Positions 25,602 to 34,237 of a stretch of 64,000 nt of DNA are shown here, one piece after another. Position 1 is the stretch's first letter; every line of letters begins with the position of its first letter. The position numbers and the translations under genes were made by a program. The DNA is from DASZBR01 sp035943935 (GTDB lineage: Bacteria > Pseudomonadota > Gammaproteobacteria > DASZBR01): NCBI GenBank assembly GCA_035943935.1, contig DASZBR010000021.1, positions 5,488-69,487 on the forward strand. The letters are read 5' to 3'. The notes beneath the pieces are model-generated. The model saw nothing but the letters and a program-made list of their open reading frames with translations. It had not been told where the DNA came from and searched no databases.

Positions 25602-26513
25602 ATGACCTACGCTTTATCAGTCGAACATCTTAGCAAAACCTATGCCAATGGCACACAAGCCCTGAAGGGTATCAGCTTTTCTGTGGCTGAAGGGGATTTT
25701 TTTGCGCTGTTAGGGCCCAATGGTGCAGGAAAATCGACAACGATTGGCATTATGACCTCGTTGGTGAATAAGTCTGGCGGGAAGGTCAAAATATTTGAGT
25801 ATGACTTAGATACTCAGCTTGCTTTAGCTAAATCCTGCATCGGCTTGGTTCCCCAAGAATTTAATTTTAATATTTTTTCGAGAGTCATTGATATCGTCAC
25901 AAATCAAGCGGGATTTTATGGCATTCCGCGTCCACTCGCATTTGAACGAGCTGAGAAATACCTGACCCAATTGGGATTATGGGAAAAACGAAATGGTCGT
26001 GCAGTTGAACTCTCAGGCGGCATGAAGCGGCGATTAATGATTGCGCGTGCATTGGTTCATGAGCCGAAATTATTAATTTTAGATGAGCCGACGGCGGGTG
26101 TTGATATTGAGCTTAGACGATCACTCTGGGATTTCTTAAGGGAAATTAATAAAGCAGGAACCACGGTTATTTTGACCACGCATTATCTTGAAGAAGCCGA
26201 AATGATGTGTCGAAATATTGCCATTATTAACGAAGGCAAAATTATCGAACATGACAGTATGCGAGCGGTACTCCAAAAACTGCATCAAGAAACTTTTATC
26301 TTATATTTAGATGAGCCCGTATTTATGCCGCCTGAATTTGTCCGAAAAATAGACGACCATACTCTTGAAATTGATTTGGTCAGAGGCAAAACGCTGACTG
26401 ACGTTGTAGACGAGCTGAGTGCTCATAACATTAAAATTAAAACGCTTCGTAACAAAACAAACAGACTAGAAGAGTTGTTTATCAAGTTAACACGAGCGGA
26501 TAACAACGTATGA
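25602..26513 (+). CDS. ABC transporter ATP-binding protein (YadG-like)
   Basis: 303 aa. Walker A GPNGAGKST, signature LSGGMKRRLMIARAL, Walker B LLILDEPTAGVDIE and switch His in TTHYLEEAE. A C-terminal extension (240-303) is typical for ABC-2 exporters of the YadG/CcmA-like group. The end overlaps the permease start by four bases (ATGA), so the two form a transporter of unknown substrate. Confidence 0.92.
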   Translation: MTYALSVEHLSKTYANGTQALKGISFSVAEGDFFALLGPNGAGKSTTIGIMTSLVNKSGGKVKIFEYDLDTQLALAKSCIGLVPQEFNFNIFSRVIDIVTNQAGFYGIPRPLAFERAEKYLTQLGLWEKRNGRAVELSGGMKRRLMIARALVHEPKLLILDEPTAGVDIELRRSLWDFLREINKAGTTVILTTHYLEEAEMMCRNIAIINEGKIIEHDSMRAVLQKLHQETFILYLDEPVFMPPEFVRKIDDHTLEIDLVRGKTLTDVVDELSAHNIKIKTLRNKTNRLEELFIKLTRADNNV

Positions 26514-27283
26514 CAGTATATCGACCCTGGATTGCCTTTAGTGCACTACTGCGCAGTGAAGTGCGTCGATTTATGCGTATCTGGACGCAAACTCTTTTAC
26601 CCTCAGTAATAACGATGGTTTTATATTTCGTCATTTTTGGAAATCTAGTGGGATCGCAATTAAAAGCCATTGATGGTTTTACGTATATGCAATACATCAC
26701 CCCCGGTTTGGTCATGATGTCCGTTGTGACGAATTCTTATTTGAATACGGTCAGTTCATTTTATTTTTTAAGGTTCCAGAGAAGCATGGATGAATTAGTT
26801 ATTTCTCCGATGTCAAATCTAGTCATTTTATTGGGTTTTGTGTTGGGTGGAACGATACGAGGGCTGTTAGTGGGGGCGTTAGTATTGATTGTCGGTTTGT
26901 TTTTTGCGCATCTTGCGCTAACACATATATTTTTAATGGTTTTCACAGCATTCCTTGCTGCCATGATGTTTTCTCTGATGGGATTATTGAACGGCATGTA
27001 TGCCAGAAGTTTTGATGATATTTCTATAATACCTACTTTTGTGTTGACGCCCTTAACCTATCTGGGTGGCGTATTTTATTCTATTCATATGTTGTCGCCA
27101 TTTTGGCAGAAAATATCTTACTTAAACCCAATATTATATATCGTCAATGCACTGCGATATGGGTTATTAGGCGTTACTGATATTCCTATTTATTATGGCT
27201 TGAGCATGATGGTGATGTTTGTCGCTGTATTATTTGCCGTTAATTTACGATTGTTAAACAAGGGTGTAGGAATTCGAACATGA
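26510..27283 (+). CDS. ABC-2 type permease (YadH-like)
   Basis: 257-aa integral membrane subunit with six hydrophobic helices. It starts with a cytoplasmic helix rich in Arg (RSEVRRFMRIWTQTLLP), as in YadH, and contains ITPGLVMMSVVTNSYLNT and the LTPLTYLGGVFYSIHMLP-like segment near residue 180. Partner of the upstream ATPase, and overlapping hemH by four bases. Substrate unknown. Confidence 0.92.
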   Translation: MTVYRPWIAFSALLRSEVRRFMRIWTQTLLPSVITMVLYFVIFGNLVGSQLKAIDGFTYMQYITPGLVMMSVVTNSYLNTVSSFYFLRFQRSMDELVISPMSNLVILLGFVLGGTIRGLLVGALVLIVGLFFAHLALTHIFLMVFTAFLAAMMFSLMGLLNGMYARSFDDISIIPTFVLTPLTYLGGVFYSIHMLSPFWQKISYLNPILYIVNALRYGLLGVTDIPIYYGLSMMVMFVAVLFAVNLRLLNKGVGIRT

Positions 27284-28239
27284 CCATGGGTGTCTTATTA
27301 GTCAATTTGGGTACGCCGGATGCGCCGACGCCTAAAGCCGTACGAAAATATCTGCGCGAATTTTTAAGTGACCCTCGCGTGGTTGAACTTCCCCGGTTTA
27401 TTTGGTGGATCATTTTATATGGATTTATTTTGCCGTTTCGTTCGCCTAAATCTGCGAAGCTCTATCAAAAAATATGGACTCAAGAAGGCTCCCCGTTACG
27501 TGTGATTACCTGTCAACAAGCCGCAAAACTCCAGAATTATTTTGGCAGTAAAATAAAAGTGGTTGTGGGTATGCGTTACGGAAATCCATCTTTGAAATCA
27601 GCTTTGCTTGAATTTGATAAAGCAAAAATTAATAAAATTTTAATTTTTCCTCTCTATCCTCAATACTCGTCCCCCTCTACGGGAACGGTATTTGATAAAG
27701 TTAATGAGATAATACGCTCATATAGAGTTCATCCTGAAATCCGAACAATTAAAGATTATTATGAAGACAGCAGTTATATTCAGGCTGTTGCAAATACACT
27801 CAAAAATAATACCTCCCAAAAAATATTATTTTCATTCCATGGTCTGCCGCAAAAATTTGTAGACAAGGGCGATGTGTATTTTAAACAGTGTCACGAAACG
27901 GTTCGTAAAGTTACTCAAATATTAAATCTTTCTGAAGAGAAATATGGCATTTCATTTCAATCTCGATTGGGTAGAGCGCCCTGGCTAAAACCTTATACTG
28001 ACTTATTATTAAAGCAATGGGCAGAAGAGGGCGTTGAGAGTGTCAGTGTGATTTGCCCCGGATTTTCAGCGGATTGTTTAGAAACACTTGAAGAAGTCAA
28101 TATGCAAAATAGAAAAATATTCCTCGATGCAGGTGGAAAAAACTTTAATTATATTTCTGCTCTTAATGCATCAGATGAGCATATTAATGTATTAGCTAAA
28201 TTAATTGAAAAAAATATTCAGGGTTGGGCGAATGATTAA
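27280..28239 (+). CDS. hemH: Ferrochelatase
   Basis: Inserts ferrous iron into protoporphyrin IX, last step of heme synthesis. 319 aa. MGVLLVNLGTPDAPTPKAVR at the N-terminus, FPLYPQYSSPSTGTVFD, catalytic His in FSFHGLPQKF and the Glu-rich CPGFSADCLETLEEV segment are all present. The start is coupled to the upstream permease gene by an ATGA overlap and its end overlaps mrp by eight bases. Confidence 0.97.
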   Translation: MTMGVLLVNLGTPDAPTPKAVRKYLREFLSDPRVVELPRFIWWIILYGFILPFRSPKSAKLYQKIWTQEGSPLRVITCQQAAKLQNYFGSKIKVVVGMRYGNPSLKSALLEFDKAKINKILIFPLYPQYSSPSTGTVFDKVNEIIRSYRVHPEIRTIKDYYEDSSYIQAVANTLKNNTSQKILFSFHGLPQKFVDKGDVYFKQCHETVRKVTQILNLSEEKYGISFQSRLGRAPWLKPYTDLLLKQWAEEGVESVSVICPGFSADCLETLEEVNMQNRKIFLDAGGKNFNYISALNASDEHINVLAKLIEKNIQGWAND

Positions 28240-29002
28240 ACATATTATTGCCGTCGCATCCGGAAAAGGCGGTGTGGGTAAATCAACCACGGCAGTAAAT
28301 CTTGCGCTTGCTTTATCATTGGAAAATAAAAAAGTCGGCTTATTGGATGCTGATATTTATGGGCCGAGTATCGCGATGATGTTGGATATTTCAGAAAAAC
28401 CCACGGGTGAGCAGAAAGCCGTCAATCCAGTGATAAAATTTAATATAGCAACGATGTCTATAGCCTATTTTATTGATCCCGAAACGCCGGCGATTTGGCG
28501 AGGACCTATGGTATCGACGGCGTTGCAACAATTATTTAATGATACGCAGTGGGGTGAGTTAGATTATTTGATTATTGATTTACCGCCAGGAACGGGAGAC
28601 ATTCAATTAACGCTTTCGCAAAAAATTCCTGTGTCGGGTGTCGTGATTGTGACTACTCCGCAAGATATTGCCATTTTAGATGCGCGAAAAGCTCTGAAAA
28701 TGTTTCAGAAAGTTAACGTTCCCATATTGGGCATTGTGGAAAATATGAGTTTGCATCATTGTTCGAAATGCGGACATGAAGAAAGTATTTTTGGTTCTGG
28801 TGGGGCGGCTAAAATGGCCGAGAAATTTAATATTGAATTACTGGGACAATTACCCCTCGATCAACAAATTCGTGAAGCAATGGATAATGGTCGCCCAGAT
28901 TTGACCGTTCAGTATTATAAAGAAATAGCCGTAAAATTAATTCAGAAATTAGATAAACAAAGTAAGTTACAGGGTAAATTACCTAAAGTTGTTATTAAAT
29001 AG
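28232..29002 (+). CDS. Mrp/ApbC-type iron-sulfur carrier ATPase
   Basis: 256 aa from ATG 28232; the TTG start at 28205 would lie inside hemH. Deviant Walker A SGKGGVGKSTTAVNLAL, LLDADIYGPSI, DYLIIDLPPGTGD and the CSKCGHEESIFG Cys pair that holds a 4Fe-4S cluster. The N-terminal MIP18-like domain present in many Mrp proteins is absent, so this is the short form. Overlap with hemH suggests coordinated heme and Fe-S metabolism. Confidence 0.93.
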   Translation: MIKHIIAVASGKGGVGKSTTAVNLALALSLENKKVGLLDADIYGPSIAMMLDISEKPTGEQKAVNPVIKFNIATMSIAYFIDPETPAIWRGPMVSTALQQLFNDTQWGELDYLIIDLPPGTGDIQLTLSQKIPVSGVVIVTTPQDIAILDARKALKMFQKVNVPILGIVENMSLHHCSKCGHEESIFGSGGAAKMAEKFNIELLGQLPLDQQIREAMDNGRPDLTVQYYKEIAVKLIQKLDKQSKLQGKLPKVVIK

Positions 29003-29009
29003 TATTTTT

Positions 29010-29083
29010 CTGTCATCCTGAGCGCAGCGAAGGATCTTAAAAGCAGGTCCTTCGTCGCGAAAAGACGCTCCTCAGGATGACAG
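29010..29083. repeat. Inverted-repeat element between mrp and dcd
   Basis: Perfect 13-base arms CTGTCATCCTGAG (29010-29022) and CTCAGGATGACAG (29071-29083) enclose further complementary parts (GAAGGATC with GGTCCTTC). Such TCATCCTGAG palindromes are dispersed in many genomes; it may also act as a terminator for the hemH-mrp unit. Confidence 0.75.
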
Positions 29084-29107
29084 TGCTCACTGGATAGGAG
29101 AAATAAG

Positions 29108-29674
29108 ATGGCAATCAAATCAGACCGCTGGATCCGTAAAATGGCACACGAACACAATATGATCGAGCCATTTGAAAAAGGTCAAGTTAAACATATCGAC
29201 GGAAAATCCATTGTTTCCTATGGAACGTCTAGCTACGGATACGATGTTCGCTGCTCCAATGAATTTAAAATATTTACCAATATCAATTCTGCCATTGTGG
29301 ATCCCAAGAATTTTGATGCAACAAGTTTTGTCGATGTGACCTCAGATGTGTGCATTATTCCACCCAATTCTTTTGCCTTGGCACGAACCGTTGAATATTT
29401 TCGAATTCCCCGTAGTGTCTTGACTGTCTGTTTAGGAAAATCTACTTACGCGCGTTGTGGAATTATTGTTAACGTCACGCCATTAGAACCTGAATGGGAA
29501 GGACATGTGACGCTGGAATTTTCCAATACGACAAATTTGCCCGCTAAAATTTATGCCCATGAAGGGGTGGCACAAATGTTATTTTTAGAGTCTGATGATA
29601 TATGTGAAGTTTCATATAAAGATCGAAAGGGGAAGTATCAAGGTCAACGTGGAGTAACATTGCCGAAGACATAA
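29108..29674 (+). CDS. dcd: dCTP deaminase
   Basis: Deaminates dCTP to dUTP for dTTP synthesis; 188 aa. Diagnostic SSYGYDVRCSNEFKIF, CLGKSTYARCGIIVNVTPLE and EPEWEGHVTLEFSNTT with the catalytic Glu, ending in a YQGQRGVTLP tail that closes the active site. SD AGGAG precedes ATG 29108. Separated from mrp by the inverted repeat. Confidence 0.97.
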   Translation: MAIKSDRWIRKMAHEHNMIEPFEKGQVKHIDGKSIVSYGTSSYGYDVRCSNEFKIFTNINSAIVDPKNFDATSFVDVTSDVCIIPPNSFALARTVEYFRIPRSVLTVCLGKSTYARCGIIVNVTPLEPEWEGHVTLEFSNTTNLPAKIYAHEGVAQMLFLESDDICEVSYKDRKGKYQGQRGVTLPKT

Positions 29675-29722
29675 ACGTTTGTTACCATCTTCACGGAATT
29701 TATCGCAAGAGGAATGCTATTT

Positions 29723-30367
29723 ATGCAGCTTACGCCAAAAGTTAAAGGTAGTTTGATCGCTGTTCTCTCTGTTTTTTTATCTGCGTGTAATATTACTAAA
29801 GTTCCGTTGACTTACTGTCCTGCCTCTACACACGGCGCGTATACGACGAAAACCTTAAAAGTGGGTGCGGTGTATGATGATCGTCATAATGAAGGAGATT
29901 TAACGAACGATCCGCGCGAAATAGGGGAGTTTAGTTGGAATAAAAGCATCGCACCGTCGATATATTACGGAACTGAACCCATTACAAATACCGTTCAAAC
30001 AGCGCTTAATATGTCTTTACAACAAGCCGGCTATAAATTAACACCTGTTCATCCCGACCGAATATTGTATACGCGAATTGTACACACACATTTACGCCTT
30101 GAAGCCAAAAATAATTTACAGCGCACACTGTACTCAAATATCGAAGTCGTTTTTGCTGTGACCGCTAAGCCAGATGACGGGCGTTTCACCTACCATTCTC
30201 CGAATCAACCCGTACTGTGGCGTAAAACGATGCTCGGTGAAGGTAGCGTTGTCGTAGAACGGGGCAGTGTCCATAAATCAGACGTCAAAAAGGCTTTTAA
30301 TAACGCAACCGATGATCTTCTATTACAGCTTGAACGTTCTCAGGGATTTAATAGGGTTTTGCGTTAA
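29723..30367 (+). CDS. Lipoprotein, possibly YajG-like
   Basis: 214 aa from ATG 29723, chosen because AGAGGA lies nine bases upstream (the ATG at 29714 would abut it). N-terminal signal with lipobox FLSAC, so Cys19 is probably acylated. The pattern of a beta domain, NTVQTALNMSLQQAGYKL and a closing helix AFNNATDDLLLQLERS is like YajG-type outer-membrane lipoproteins, but similarity is weak. The 3' end overlaps the convergent IHF-like gene by 20 bases. Confidence 0.65.
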   Translation: MQLTPKVKGSLIAVLSVFLSACNITKVPLTYCPASTHGAYTTKTLKVGAVYDDRHNEGDLTNDPREIGEFSWNKSIAPSIYYGTEPITNTVQTALNMSLQQAGYKLTPVHPDRILYTRIVHTHLRLEAKNNLQRTLYSNIEVVFAVTAKPDDGRFTYHSPNQPVLWRKTMLGEGSVVVERGSVHKSDVKKAFNNATDDLLLQLERSQGFNRVLR

Positions 30368-30647
30368 GGCGTAACTTCAATTTTTTCGCGGCTTTAAAGT
30401 ACAGTCGATGACGCGCGGATAGGGGAATTCGTTCTTCTGTCCGCGGATCTCTCACCATCCGTTCCGGATAAATTTTTAAATCCAGTGTGCCAAATCCTCG
30501 AATTTCCATTCGACCTTTATGCAAAAGTGTCTTTTTGATTTTGCTTAATATGGCATCGACGGATTCTTTGATGGCGGTATCGGTGAGGGAAGGGTATTTT
30601 TCTGTCATGCGATTAATTAATTTTTGGACGAAAGCCGCTTTAAACAT
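30348..30647 (-). CDS. HU/IHF-family DNA-binding protein (IHF beta-like)
   Basis: 99 aa from ATG 30647. Family features are VQKLINRMTEKYPSLTDTAI at the N-terminus, the RMEIRGFGTLDLKIYP beta arm start and RDPRTEERIPLSARHRLYFKA with the conserved arm and Pro region. Closest in pattern to the IHF beta subunit; no alpha-subunit gene is visible nearby. It overlaps the end of the upstream DUF3108 gene by eight bases and the convergent lipoprotein gene at its 3' end. Confidence 0.85.
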   Translation of the reverse strand: MFKAAFVQKLINRMTEKYPSLTDTAIKESVDAILSKIKKTLLHKGRMEIRGFGTLDLKIYPERMVRDPRTEERIPLSARHRLYFKAAKKLKLRLNAKPY

Positions 30648-31368
30648 GTTTTTCCCATGAGAATGAATCGAGACTGGCTGTGCCAATGTCTGCAATATTC
30701 TTATGTTGCTTTACTTTGGAAACAATATAATCAATATCAGAACGAAACCAGATCGTGAGTTTTTCTTTTGAGGGCATCGGATCTCGTATGATTTTCACGG
30801 TATTTTTTTGATTTTCTGCGGTGTCTACATGAAAGGCATACGTTTTTAATTTTCCGCCATCTGCAATGGGAAATGAAAAAGCGGTTTTCCCTTGGGCAAG
30901 TCCACGTCGCAGTAATAATTGATAGCTCACTTTATCTTGAGTATTTTCTGGAATTGCAATGTGCCATTGCGAACTTTTGGAGGGTTCCATGGTCGTTATA
31001 GTGGCGATGTGTTTTTTCCAATTAAATTCAATGCGAATATGCTCATGTGTGTCACCCCGGTGATAAAAATAATCATACCGATTGGGTTTAACGCGGGTTG
31101 GAGTGAGCGTTCCATCACTGCATTCTTCAACATTCCCGTGTAAAAAAGGTAACGTTGTTCGATTATCAATGCATAAGTCATAGTGAGAAGGTGGGTTATT
31201 CACCAGTAATGTTGTTGTCGATTTTCCAAACGGAATGCCATCATAGCGAAGCGTGTAATGGGCTGCGTAGTTTTTAAACTGAAAAGGGGCTGCCGCCGGC
31301 ATGGCTGCCTGCGCACTAGAGGCTATCCCCAAAATCATCAGTGATGTTACTATGGAAAAGATTTTCAT
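30640..31368 (-). CDS. DUF3108-domain periplasmic protein
   Basis: 242 aa. Signal peptide with cleavage around SSAQA-AMP. The DUF3108 pattern is visible: FKNYAAHYTLRYDGIPFGKSTTTL, PFLHGNVEE, RVKPNRYDYFYHRG and the C-terminal KLTIWFRSDIDYIVSKVKQH. Role unknown; the family is thought to be envelope-associated. Coupled to the IHF-like gene; divergent from perM. Confidence 0.85.
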   Translation of the reverse strand: MKIFSIVTSLMILGIASSAQAAMPAAAPFQFKNYAAHYTLRYDGIPFGKSTTTLLVNNPPSHYDLCIDNRTTLPFLHGNVEECSDGTLTPTRVKPNRYDYFYHRGDTHEHIRIEFNWKKHIATITTMEPSKSSQWHIAIPENTQDKVSYQLLLRRGLAQGKTAFSFPIADGGKLKTYAFHVDTAENQKNTVKIIRDPMPSKEKLTIWFRSDIDYIVSKVKQHKNIADIGTASLDSFSWEKHV

Positions 31369-31404
31369 GAACCCATTTTACCCTTAAAGACGAGATTACA
31401 AAAC

Positions 31405-32457
31405 ATGTCAGGATTTCAAAAAGTGCTTTTGATGGTCGGTGTGGTTCTGTTGGGAATCGTGGTTTATTTTCTCTCCCCCATTCTAACTCCCTTCTTATTA
31501 GGTGCGCTTTTGGCCTATTTGGGTAATCCATTAGTCAATCGGCTAGCGAAATGGCATATGCCAAGAACATTAGCGGTAACGACGGTATTTATCTTTATTA
31601 CAGCAGTGGTTGCCTTGTTGTTGATTGCGTTAATTCCATTGTTGGAAGAACAAATTATATTATTAATCAATAAAATTCCGACATTTGTTTCGTGGATACA
31701 AGCAACGGTGATTCCGTGGTTGCAGACTAGATTTGGGTTTGAGATTCCTTCAATTGATTTAAATTCTATTGCCTCGACAATAACAGCCGATTGGCAGCAG
31801 ACAGGACATGTCGCAGGTGGTGTTGTAAAGACCATTGCGCATTCGAGCCTTGCGGTATTTGCGGTGTTATTAAATTTGGTATTAATTCCCGTCGTGACTT
31901 TTTATTTATTACGAGACTGGCTTATCTTAATTAAGAATTCAAAAGATTTAATTCCACGCAAATATGTGAAGCCCATGACGGAAGTTTTTTCCCAATGCAA
32001 TGAAGTGTTAGGTGCTTTTTTCAGGGGCCAGTTATTAGTCATGTTGGCGCTCGGCATATTTTATAGCCTAACCCTTAAGCTGGCTGGATTAGAGTTGGCA
32101 TTATTAATCGGCGTATTGATAGCCATTTTAAGTATCGTTCCCTATTTAGGCAGTATTATAGGTCTTGCGATTGCCATTATTGCGACACTTTTTCAATTTC
32201 CTGACGTAACGCATATTATTTATATTTTAATTATTTTTGCCGTAGGGCATGTTCTGGAAGGCTTAATTTTAGCGCCGTTATTAATTGGAGACCGAATTGG
32301 GTTACATCCGGTTGCCGTTATTTTTGCGATTTTAGCAGGCGGTGAATTATTTGGTTTTTTTGGAATTTTGTTGGCGTTACCTGTCGCTGCGGTAATTATG
32401 GTCTGGGTTCGTTATAGTCTTCATCATTATGTTAACAGTCGGTTTTATCAAAAATAA
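31405..32457 (+). CDS. perM: AI-2E/PerM-family membrane protein
   Basis: 350 aa with about eight helices. Starts with the family signature FLSPILTPFLLGALLAYLGNP, and has the central soluble region (about 60-150), a PVVTFYLLRDW motif and the closing GELFGFFGILLALPVAAV. Exact transport role is uncertain for the family. Its stop codon is immediately followed by the hda start, the conserved perM-hda pairing. Confidence 0.9.
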   Translation: MSGFQKVLLMVGVVLLGIVVYFLSPILTPFLLGALLAYLGNPLVNRLAKWHMPRTLAVTTVFIFITAVVALLLIALIPLLEEQIILLINKIPTFVSWIQATVIPWLQTRFGFEIPSIDLNSIASTITADWQQTGHVAGGVVKTIAHSSLAVFAVLLNLVLIPVVTFYLLRDWLILIKNSKDLIPRKYVKPMTEVFSQCNEVLGAFFRGQLLVMLALGIFYSLTLKLAGLELALLIGVLIAILSIVPYLGSIIGLAIAIIATLFQFPDVTHIIYILIIFAVGHVLEGLILAPLLIGDRIGLHPVAVIFAILAGGELFGFFGILLALPVAAVIMVWVRYSLHHYVNSRFYQK

Positions 32458-33123
32458 ATGCGCCAGTTATTATTAAATGGTTTACTTCGTGATGATGCAA
32501 CTTTCGACAATTTCTACGCAGGTAAAAATCAGGTTGTTTTAGATTATTTAAAAAACCCGTCTGAAAATTTAATTTACTTATACAGTAAACCGCATGCAGG
32601 ATTGACGCATGTATTACAGGCGCTGTGTCGGATTAATAAATCTTGTTTATATATTTCTCCCGAATTATCTCCCGCCATACTCGAAAATCTTTCCCAGTTA
32701 GATTTGGTTGTAATAGATGACATAGAAAATATTGCAAGCAAACCAGAATGGCAAAATAAATTATTTGATTTATATAACCAGATGATAGAAAACAATAAAA
32801 AATTAATTATAGCCAGTCATGTATTACCCCAAAATCTTGATATTAAATTATTAGATCTTAAGTCCAGATTACAAGCGATGTTATTACTGACGCTGGAAGA
32901 ATTAACGGATGATGAAAAAATTAAAGCCTTGCAATCTCGTGCGCATCATCGAGGTTTAAATTTATCTGACGAAGTCGCGCAATATTTAATTCATCGCGCA
33001 CCGCGGGATATGGCGAAGTTATTCGAGATTTTGGGCTATTTAGATAAGCATTCCCTTGAGGAAAACCGTCGTTTGACAATACCGTTCGTAAAAAAAATTC
33101 TGTATACTGAGCCCTTTGTGTAG
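32458..33123 (+). CDS. hda: DnaA-inactivating protein Hda-like
   Basis: 221-aa AAA+ protein related to DnaA domain III. NENLIYLYSKPHAGLTHVLQ replaces the usual GxxGxGKTHL, so the P-loop is degraded, and Walker B is DLVVIDDIENIA. The sensor part includes LKSRLQAMLLLTLEEL and the closing LDKHSLEENRRLTIPFVKKIL. Position after perM supports the assignment. Hda normally uses ADP and the beta clamp to shut off DnaA; the degraded P-loop could weaken nucleotide binding here. Confidence 0.85.
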   Translation: MRQLLLNGLLRDDATFDNFYAGKNQVVLDYLKNPSENLIYLYSKPHAGLTHVLQALCRINKSCLYISPELSPAILENLSQLDLVVIDDIENIASKPEWQNKLFDLYNQMIENNKKLIIASHVLPQNLDIKLLDLKSRLQAMLLLTLEELTDDEKIKALQSRAHHRGLNLSDEVAQYLIHRAPRDMAKLFEILGYLDKHSLEENRRLTIPFVKKILYTEPFV

Positions 33124-33138
33124 GTAAAAAGGTGAAAA

Positions 33139-34237
33139 ATGCTCGAAATCAACTCTCTGGTAAATCAAATCGCGGATCTTAAAGTTCGAACCGAGGCGCT
33201 TCGGGGGTATCTTTGACTACGCCAATAACCTTGAGAAACTCGATGAAGTTAACCTAGAGCTTGCTGATCCTAAAGTCTGGCAAGACCAAGAGCGCGCACA
33301 ACAGTTAGGTAAAGAAAAATCCCGTCTCGAAAATATCGTTCAAACCATCCAGACCATTGAAAAAAATCTCCAGGAATCCCAGGAATTTATTGATTTGCTG
33401 AAAGAAGGCCATGATGACGACGTTCTTGCGCACCTTCTTGAGGAGGTGGAAAAAATCCAAAAGAGCGTGGGCGATCTAGAATTTAAACGCATGTTTTCCG
33501 GCGAAATGGATGCCAACAACGCGTTCTTAGATGTTCAATCGGGCTCAGGTGGAACAGAAGCACAAGATTGGGCTGAGATGATTTTACGCATGTATCTGCG
33601 GTGGGGTGAAAAGCACGGATTTCATTGCGAAGTCATCGAAGCGTCAGCCGGTGAAGTCGCGGGAATCAAAAGCGCTACCGTAAAATTCACTGGGGACTAT
33701 GCCTTTGGATGGTTACGAACCGAAACGGGCGTGCATCGTTTAGTGCGCAAATCGCCGTTTGATTCCAATCATAAGCGCCATACGTCATTTGCCTCGGTAT
33801 TTGTCTCACCGGAAGTCGATGATAAAGTGAATATCGAGATTAATCCGGCGGATTTGAAAGTCGATACCTACAGAGCGAGCGGCGCCGGTGGACAGCACGT
33901 AAACCGAACGGATTCTGCTATACGCATCACACATATTCCGTCAGGGATTGTTGTACAATGCCAAAGCGATCGATCGCAGCATAAAAACCGTTCATCCGCG
34001 ATGAGTCAGTTAAAATCAAAACTGTATGAAATGGAAATGCTGAAGCGCAATGAAAAGCAACAAAAAGTCGAAGACAGTAAATCTGATATTGGTTGGGGAC
34101 ATCAAATTCGATCGTATGTATTAGACCAATCCAGAATTAAAGATTTACGAACGGGTGTAGAAGTGGGTAACACACAAGCCGTACTTGATGGTGATCTAGA
34201 TGTTTTTATTGAAGCCAGTTTAAAGAGTGGGAACTAA
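33139..34237 (+). CDS. prfB: Peptide chain release factor 2 (programmed +1 frameshift)
   Basis: RF2 recognises UAA/UGA. The frame from ATG 33139 stops at TGA 33214 (codon 26); translation continues in +1 from GAC 33215 to 34237, giving 365 aa, as in E. coli. Codon 25 is CTT in the CTT-TGA slip site. The rest contains SGSGGTEAQDWAEM, the RF2-type SPF region at PFDSNH and the GGQ motif in YRASGAGGQHVNRTD. An annotation starting at 33395 would miss the first 85 codons. The stop overlaps the lysS start. Confidence 0.97.
33203..33217 (+). promoter_or_regulatory. RF2 programmed frameshift site
   Basis: GGGGG followed by TAT CTT TGA C, the canonical RF2 recoding site: internal Shine-Dalgarno-like G-run, slippery CTT, in-frame TGA. 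Low RF2 favours the +1 shift, so RF2 regulates its own synthesis. Confidence 0.97.

Noticed and set aside
33139..33395. In-frame TGA at 33214 in prfB as a pseudogene or sequencing error
   Set aside because: It is the canonical RF2 recoding site (GGGGG-TAT-CTT-TGA-C) at codon 26, so the gene is intact.
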